A stretch of DNA of 6,283 bases from Treponema sp. UBA3870. Its GTDB lineage: Bacteria > Spirochaetota > Spirochaetia > Treponematales > Treponemataceae. A program made the position numbers and the translations under genes. The stretch spans positions 1 through 6,283 of the forward strand of contig DGGQ01000078.1 of assembly GCA_002392275.1 (NCBI GenBank), written 5' to 3'. The notes under the pieces are model-generated. The model did not search any database, was not told the origin of the DNA, and worked only from the letters and a program-made list of their open reading frames with translations. This document shows, in pieces, positions 6,198 to 6,283 of this stretch. How positions within the stretch are numbered: the stretch's first letter is position 1; each line of letters starts with the position of its first letter.

Positions 6198-6283
6198 TTT
6201 TTTGGGCGTTGCGGGCATGAAGATGGATTCCGACGGAGTGTAGCGACGGCGGCTGTGCTAAATGGACCTATCCCGCAGAAGGG
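6198..6283. repeat. Candidate edge of a structured dispersed repeat (cut by window end)
   Basis: After the barrel gene's stop, a T6 run (6198-6203) is followed by GC-rich DNA with no ORF continuity. GCGGG at 6211-6215 can pair with CCCGC at 6272-6276. CGACGG occurs twice as a direct repeat (6231-6236 and 6244-6249). The composition contrasts with the T-rich gene before it. TTTTTTGGGCGTTGCGGGC reminds me of boilerplate intergenic repeats in some gut bacteria, but this is an unverified impression. It could also be a structured 3' end or the start of another locus. Confidence 0.3.

Overview
The window looks like chromosomal DNA of a spirochaete, most likely a Treponema of the gut or rumen type. 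I infer this from the gene families rather than from any marker gene. The main pointer is a secreted protein with PEGA repeats, a FlgD-like Ig domain and a predicted outer-membrane barrel. A second predicted outer-membrane barrel and a chemoreceptor tail fit the same picture. There are no tRNA, rRNA, CRISPR, phage or transposase genes.

Layout. Bases 1-483 (+) are the 3' end of a methyl-accepting chemotaxis receptor whose start lies outside the window. Bases 563-1576 (+) encode an exported serine hydrolase of the class C beta-lactamase / penicillin-binding-protein-like fold. This gene converges on a three-gene cluster read on the minus strand from 4637 down to 1660. In order of transcription the cluster encodes a PEGA-domain outer-membrane protein (3039-4637), a PhnP-like metallo-beta-lactamase-fold hydrolase (2150-3034) and a small zinc-ribbon membrane protein (1660-2148). 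The gaps inside it are only 4 nt and 1 nt, so it is almost certainly one operon. A 137-bp AT-rich divergent intergenic region (4638-4774) holds a good promoter for this operon. On its other side starts a phenylalanine-rich predicted outer-membrane barrel (4775-6178, +). The last ~85 bp (6198-6283) change in composition and may be the edge of a dispersed repeat.

The common theme is the cell envelope. There is a chemoreceptor tail, an exported hydrolase, two predicted outer-membrane barrels transcribed divergently from one control region, and a membrane protein. The cytoplasmic phosphodiesterase-like enzyme is the exception, and its link to its operon partners is not evident from sequence. I found no clear new defence or mobile system. 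The points most worth a second look are the tight PEGA-barrel / PhnP-like / zinc-ribbon operon, the Phe- and Cys-rich orphan barrel, and the terminal non-coding segment.
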